The translations under genes were made by a program, and so were the position numbers. Positions 58,843 to 64,000 of a DNA stretch of 64,000 nucleotides are shown here, piece by piece. Below the pieces are notes generated by a model that searched no databases, was not told where the DNA came from, and worked only from the letters and a program-made list of their open reading frames with translations. Each line of letters begins with the position of its first letter. The stretch's first letter is position 1. This DNA comes from Hypoxylon rubiginosum. Its lineage: Eukaryota; Ascomycota; Sordariomycetes; Xylariales; Hypoxylaceae. The DNA is taken from assembly GCA_902806565.1 (NCBI GenBank), contig CADCXA010000030.1, positions 992,001 to 1,056,000 on the forward strand. Reading direction: 5' to 3'.

Positions 58843-60823
58843 TCACAACGTCGGCTGCCGTAATATGTCGGGTCTAGAAGATTGATCTTCCTCGTCCAAG
58901 TGCTCGTCTCGCAGCCATCCGCGGCTCATGTCCACGGCGCGCTCCCAATGCCGGTACATGCGCTGGGCTTTTTTACGGTCCACATGAGGCTCAAAGACCC
59001 TGCGACCGGCCTTCTTGCGCGTGAGCTCGATCAGCTGATCGAAGTCGGTCCAGCAGCCTTCGACAGCTAGACCGGCCGCGATGGCGGCGCCCAATGCTGT
59101 CGTCTCGCGCATGGCAGGTCGCTCCACGCGAATACCGCTAATGTCGGCCTGGGTCTGCATCGTCAGGTCCGAATTCGACATACCACCGTCGACGGCAAGG
59201 GACTCGAGATAATGTTTCGAGTCCTTCTCCATGGCTTCTAGGATAGCGCGCGTCTGGAAGCAAGTTGCTTCGAGAGTCGCCCGGGCAATATGACCTCTTT
59301 GCGTGTGTTGCGTGATACCAACTACGGTAAATTAGCAATTCATCCCGTAGAATCTAGGGTATTGACTGAAATCTTACAGATAGTGCCCTTAGCGTCATCG
59401 ATCCAGTACGGCGCGAACAGACCGCTAAACGCCGTAACGAATACCACTCCGCCATTGTCCTTTACAGTCTCGGCCAGCTCGCCGACCTTTGTCGAATCCC
59501 TAATAAATCCTAAATTGTTCATCAGGAACTTGACACCGGAGCCGCCCACGGCTATACTACCCTCGAGGGCGTATACTGGTTTCCGGCCCTTGCCGAAGTC
59601 GAATGCGACCGTGGCCAGCAGACCGTACTTTGATAAGACAGGTTTGTCACCGCAATTGTACAGCAGGAAGCAGCCGGTACCATATGTGTTCTTGGCCTGG
59701 CCCGGTTTGAAGCCACATTGGCCAACCAGCGCACTTGACTGGTCGCCCAAGCATCCGGCAATCCTTACTCCGGACAGGGCGCCGTTGGCGATCTTCCCAA
59801 AGGCTTCCGGGTCGGACGAGGGCACGATCTTAGGCAGCGTAACCTTGGTCTTGTCGATGCCGAAGAAATTGAGCAGCCTGTCGTCGTACTGCAGGGTGTG
59901 CAAGTTCATAAACATGGTCCTACTCGCATTGGTGGTGTCCGTGACGTGGACGTTGTTCTCCTTACCGTTCAGGCGGTATATCAGCCAGCTATCTACAGTG
60001 CCGAAGGCGAGGCGGCCGTCCTCGTAAGCATGTCTCACGGCGAGGTTGTTCTGCAACAGCCAGACTAGTTTTACACTGGAAGGATACGTGCTAAGGGGCA
60101 GGCCGCAGAGCTCGGGGATCTTGTGGGCGCCGGGGTAATTCTTCAAGTCTCGGACGATGTCTTTGGTTCGCGTGTCGGGCCACACAACAGCGTTGCATAG
60201 CGGCTCGCCGGTTACTTTGTCCCAGCAAACGGTGGTTTCTCGCTGGTTCGTGATACCTACTGCTTTGACCTGGGACTTGGAATAACCTTTATAGGTAAAT
60301 TGTTCCATCGCCCTTTCGATACATGACTCGACGGAGTTGAGCAGTTCATAGGCATCGTGTTCGTGCCACCTGGGTTGCAGGATCGAGATGTCAGCTTATC
60401 ATAACCGTGATAGGAAAGGGGGCGACAAGGGGGTGGTTGGAGAGTTAACGTCAGAACATACCCCGACTCTGGATAGAGGTTTTCGAACTCGATTTGATGG
60501 CTAGCAACTGGGTCCATAAATCGGTTGAAAATTAAAAATCGCGACGACGTGGTGCCCTGATCTATGCTGCCGATAAACCATTCGTTCTCGCGACGGTTGC
60601 CATTGGTATGGCCATTTACGCCGTTGGTGAGGCCGTTATTCCACAGGCTCTTCCATAAGCCATTGGCCTTGGGCTGGCCGTTGGTACCATTGGTACCGTT
60701 GGTACCATTAGTACCGTTGGTTCCGTTGGTACTGTTCGTACCGTTGACACCGTTTGTGCCGTCGACACCGTTGGTGCCGTTGACGCCGTTGGTGGCGGCG
60801 CCGTTGGTTTGAGATTCTCCCAT
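58843..60823 (-). CDS. GUT1: Glycerol kinase with an Asn-Gly-Thr repeat N-terminus
   Basis: Exons complement(join(58843..59321,59378..60369,60462..60823)) give 610 aa. Introns are 92 and 56 nt. Residues 1-85 precede the kinase and contain a tripeptide array of NGT and NGV units (about 12-49). The FGGY kinase follows: GSIDQGTTSSRFLIF (phosphate 1 loop), LYPESG joined by splicing to WHEHDAYE, VGITNQRETTVCWDK, GTVDSWLIYRL, GCLGDQSSALVGQ, GTGCFLLYN, APYWIDDAKGTI joined to FGITQHTQRGHIARATLEA, and DGGMSNSDLTMQTQADISG. It phosphorylates glycerol to glycerol-3-phosphate in the cytosol, feeding glycolysis through the mitochondrial dehydrogenase or lipid synthesis through the acyltransferase at 26-28 kb. 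The start is the ATG before ESQTNG. Confidence 0.95.
60677..60790 (-). repeat. 9-bp-period coding repeat (Asn-Gly-Thr/Val)
   Basis: About 13 tripeptide units, mostly NGT with some NGV, VDG and NST, encoded by 9-bp units of the type ACCAACGGT. The last six are nearly identical. It has the same 9-bp period as several intergenic minisatellites in the window. Confidence 0.9.
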
Positions 60824-61582
60824 TGCGCTCCGGTCGCTATGAATCCTATGATTTGCAACTCTAGAGGCAGATCTGGTTGAAATAAGAATTGGCGCTGGCG
60901 ATGCTCGTCTGCGGCGGGAGACCCCTCGAGGCAATTTAGCCTTAGCCTTATCCTAGCAATCAGGATGGGGGTGACGTGTAGTAGTCGGCCGAAAGGGCGC
61001 CGAGGTGTTGGCTACTATATGAATGCGCTTGGCAAGGGTAGGTAGTTTAGTTTGCGACGGATGGGGTGAAAAGGACGTAGGAAATCGGTGGTGATACAGG
61101 GCGTGATACAGACTAGGAGGTTTTGTACGGGAGAAAGAGGAGAGAAAGGACAAAGAATTAATGGAGGTGGAGGAGTAGCAAGAGTAGTAGGAAGAGACGG
61201 TGGCAGTGATGCTCATGTTGACCATGTGCATGCGGATTGTGGATTGTGGGTAGTAGATCGCACAATGTCGCGCTACTATGTACGTAGATATTGTACCGAT
61301 CTCAACCGGCTGAAGACTTCTTTTGCATGGGAATTGGATAGGGAAGGGGGAAAAAAGATACACCTTATGCAAAATGCAGCAAGAATGCAAGGTAGAGCAG
61401 GGGTAAGAGCCGCTGCACCGTGTCTCTGGAGCTCTGGGGACTTTGGAGACTGGGAGACCCATGGGCCATACGTAAAGTTGGTAAGACTAAGGTTTGTACC
61501 TAAGGTATGTACCTAAGGCTCGTGGGAAAATAAGTGGAGAGTATAGGATGGTTTGCGGGGGAACGTCATTGGACTTTGGACC

Positions 61583-61603
61583 TTTTTTTTTTTTTTTTTT
61601 TTT
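61583..61603. repeat. T21 homopolymer
   Basis: An uninterrupted run of 21 T on the plus strand in intergenic DNA. Confidence 0.9.
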
Positions 61604-61852
61604 GCCTTGTCTTGTCTGCTTGTCCTGCATCTTGCCTTGCGTCTTGTCAATTCTATAGGCCGCATTACCGGGTCTCGGGTCTCATCTCTCGGCAGGTCCC
61701 TCGTCAAGAGGAGTCTACGTATCTGTCTGCGTGTCTATCTGCGTGTCTACGAGTCTAAAACAAAGAAACTCTAGAGCCAAGCTCCTCCTTTGCTCCTTGC
61801 CCCTCGTTCCTCGGCTTGTCATCTTCAGTTTAGCTTCCCTAGTACATACAGC

Positions 61853-61888
61853 CCAGGTCTGCCAGGTCTGCCAGGTCTGCCAGGTCTA
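61853..61888. repeat. (CCAGGTCTG)4 minisatellite
   Basis: Three perfect 9-bp units and a fourth ending in A instead of G. Confidence 0.94.
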
Positions 61889-64000
61889 GGTACATATGCA
61901 AGATATGTACTAAAAGCCTAGGCCTTTCTCTGGCCTTACGGAGTTCTTCTTTGTTCTTCCCCACTTTCCCGAACCAATCCCCAAGGTCGTATAGGATTGG
62001 TGGAACATTTCCTTACCAGGGGGAGGCTCCCATTTGCTGCTGCACACTTCTGCACGCATCATCGCAGAGGGGTTTTCTTGACACGCTCAGCACGCTATCG
62101 ACATTTGGAATCCATATCTTAAAAATAAAATAAAACATGAGCCGAATTCATCAGCCCCTCCCACATTACTCATTGCTTTTTTCTTTAGTCCCTTTTCGTA
62201 TCTCTTAAAATTTTCTTCTTATTCTTCTCCTCACGTGAATGAGCTCCAATTGCTCCATTTAGGGCATTTCTTTCGATCTATTCTCGTGAACAGTCTCGTC
62301 TTACGCACAACTGGGCAAACTGGCACAACTGGCGCAATCAGCCAAGCTCGCCCAGGTGACCCTCAGTTCATTTCTCTCTCGGCCTAAGCGCCTTGAGATC
62401 CAAGAACCAAGATCCATTGGGACCCCTTTCGCCTCCGAGCCCGCAAGTGCCGCCCCCCTTGAAATCCCAAATGCCATACCCCTTAGGATGCGGTCAAGCG
62501 ACCAATTTCTCAACAATTCGACGATCTTTCTACACGAGGGACCACCTCACGAGAATGGTCTCCGCGTGACAAGAGTTGCAGCTCGTACATCCTAACATCG
62601 TGAGCAAGACGCGGGCTGTGCGGGTTACTCATCTGTATAATGTGGGCTTCCAAGGGCCACGTATGTAACTAATCTGTGTCTTGTACATAGTTTACGTCAA
62701 CGATCTTTTTTTAATCGATCCTTCTATTCTTTGAGTCTCCCTGTCCTCTCCTCTCCCCGCCCCCATATGTGTCCCCCCGTTCTCCCTTTCCAAGCCTGCC
62801 AACCTTGCCAACCTCCTTTTCTTCTTTTACTCCGTCTCCATAGAACTAGTTCCAGATCTCTCGTCCTCCCACCCAAACTGCCCAATTCTAGCTTATCAAT
62901 GCGGTATTTTACCCTCCCCTGACATGGTAGGACCCCCGTAGATATGTCCCGATGCCCAATTACCAATCTCGTCAGGTTTTGGGAGGATTCATACCCGGCG
63001 CTCCGATCAGCCTCATGTCTAGGAAGGGTATCCCGAGCTCAGAGTTGTTTCCCATATCATGTGTCCTGCCGCTTGCAGCCAACCTAACACCGGCCAATTG
63101 TGGACTCCCTGGCATCGGGAGATCGACTGCCAAACTTCTATTCCGGTCTTGGATGTGGGGCCGCTCAGATACCGAGCCCCGGCCATTGCCCACCGCTTGT
63201 CGTCCTTTTAGCAAGCTTGGTTTCTTTAGAGGCGAACGGAGCAAACATTCCCTATTACGTAGATCCTCGCCTCCATGTAGCTTTTCGGACTTTGCTTGGG
63301 TATAATAATCCTCTTCGGGATATATATTGTGCATGCCCACTGTTTTTTTTTTAAAGCCCTTTCCTCCCTTTTTCATGGTGACTCCTGGTCCGAAGTAGTA
63401 CGGCTCACGAAAAAAAAGATTGCCGGGTAATTTAAATTCCAATGTGCTGTTTCAGAGTACGGGGCCAAGCTTGGAATGGCAGTGCCGTAAATGGCTCGTG
63501 CATTGTTGGTGGCGACCGAAGTCGTTTTCGGATCTGTTCTAAATGAGAGAGAAGAGAGAGTAGCGGTAGGGACAGAGGAACCAGCGGTTGCGGCCATATG
63601 CAAAACGTGGGATGGCACTTACACATCGTGCTTTTTTTTTTATCTTGAAAATTGGAGCTCCCGCGCAGGTTCTCAGGTTCTGGGCCATTCTGATACAGCG
63701 CAGGGTCGCATCGTGGCCGCAGTTGTGCGAGCCTCGGTGCAGAGGGCTTGTGGTCAGCTGCTTCGCCGTCCCACTTCACGATACCCGACGAAGGTTTCAG
63801 CGCGCAATTTTGGCAAGAGGGACGCCCACCGCTCACTCCCTTTTTTTTTCCTTTCAAATTATTGAGGTTCCGAGAATGATGGCTTGCATCGTGTCAATTT
63901 TCTAAGTCCGCGGAACCAACATTCCCAACACCCCTTGTCTCTCACTGGTACAATCACCTAGTACCAAGGTCGATTACATTCACGATGCTTCAGTTTTCGT

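Larger units (their letters stand above)
60824..64000. other. Intergenic, no gene seen
   Basis: About 3.2 kb containing the glycerol kinase promoter. It holds a T21 run (61583-61603), a 9-bp array at 61853 and other C/T-rich tracts. Frames at 62972-63442 (-) and 63491-63865 (+) have no recognisable family and are interrupted by homopolymers. A gene beginning beyond 64000 cannot be excluded. Confidence 0.5.

Noticed and set aside
62972..63442. 156-codon frame on the minus strand near the right edge, with a plus-strand frame at 63491-63865.
   Set aside because: Both run through homopolymer tracts. The first begins at a TTG, and neither resembles a known protein.

Overview
This is nuclear DNA from a filamentous ascomycete (Pezizomycotina, most likely a Sordariomycete). 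The basis is short introns (about 54-130 nt, a few longer) with GT..AG ends and CTAAC-type branch sites, spliced products that read as standard fungal families, a polyubiquitin gene with 76-codon units, and intergenic DNA rich in short tandem repeats and TACCTAGGTA-type palindromes. I see no prokaryotic, viral or intact transposon genes, no CRISPR array, and no tRNA or rRNA gene that I could recognise by eye.

Layout, left to right. Genes on the given strand are marked (+), on the opposite strand (-). 1.5-4.0 kb: Rho-GTPase-binding protein Rid1-like (-). 4.6-5.5 kb: tRNA m7G46 methyltransferase Trm8 (+), divergent from rid1. 6.1-9.8 kb: Mdm1-type sorting nexin (+). 11.3-13.0 kb: two-RRM SR protein with seven coding exons, one of them 6 nt long (+). 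14.2-19.7 kb: a GC-rich accessory-looking block with a Ure2/YfcG-like GST (+), a DWF1/DHCR24-like FAD oxidoreductase (-) and an HSL-type alpha/beta-hydrolase (-). 21.2-22.5 kb: Pex14 (-). 23.7-24.9 kb: Apd1/Aim32-like thioredoxin-fold ferredoxin (-). 26.3-28.6 kb: glycerol-3-phosphate acyltransferase (-). 30.2-32.4 kb: BRAP2/Etp1 RING-UBP protein (-). 32.9-33.9 kb: four-unit polyubiquitin (-). 36.5-39.0 kb: variant zinc-cluster regulator (-). 43.5-45.3 kb: farnesyltransferase beta subunit Ram1 (+), with a GC-AG intron. 51.3-52.1 kb: small dsRNA-binding-fold-like protein (+). 55.3-56.6 kb: GDP-mannose pyrophosphorylase (+). 58.8-60.8 kb: glycerol kinase (-).

Most genes are conserved housekeeping genes with no operon-like logic. 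Two loose themes are visible. Glycerol kinase makes glycerol-3-phosphate and the acyltransferase consumes it. Polyubiquitin and the RING/UBP protein are adjacent neighbours in the ubiquitin system. The three genes at 14-20 kb differ from the rest in their very high third-position GC and could be a small detoxification or metabolite-processing group, but this is inference.

The right half (39-64 kb) is gene-poor. Its intergenic stretches of 2-6 kb are full of 7-9 bp minisatellites and homopolymer runs. I did not find a clearly new multi-gene system. The most interesting points are in splicing (6-nt microexon, 7-nt first coding exon, GC-AG intron, a long weak-donor intron in the SR gene), an alternative-start GST, paired stress/GATA-like elements upstream of polyubiquitin, and the recurring 9-bp-period repeats.
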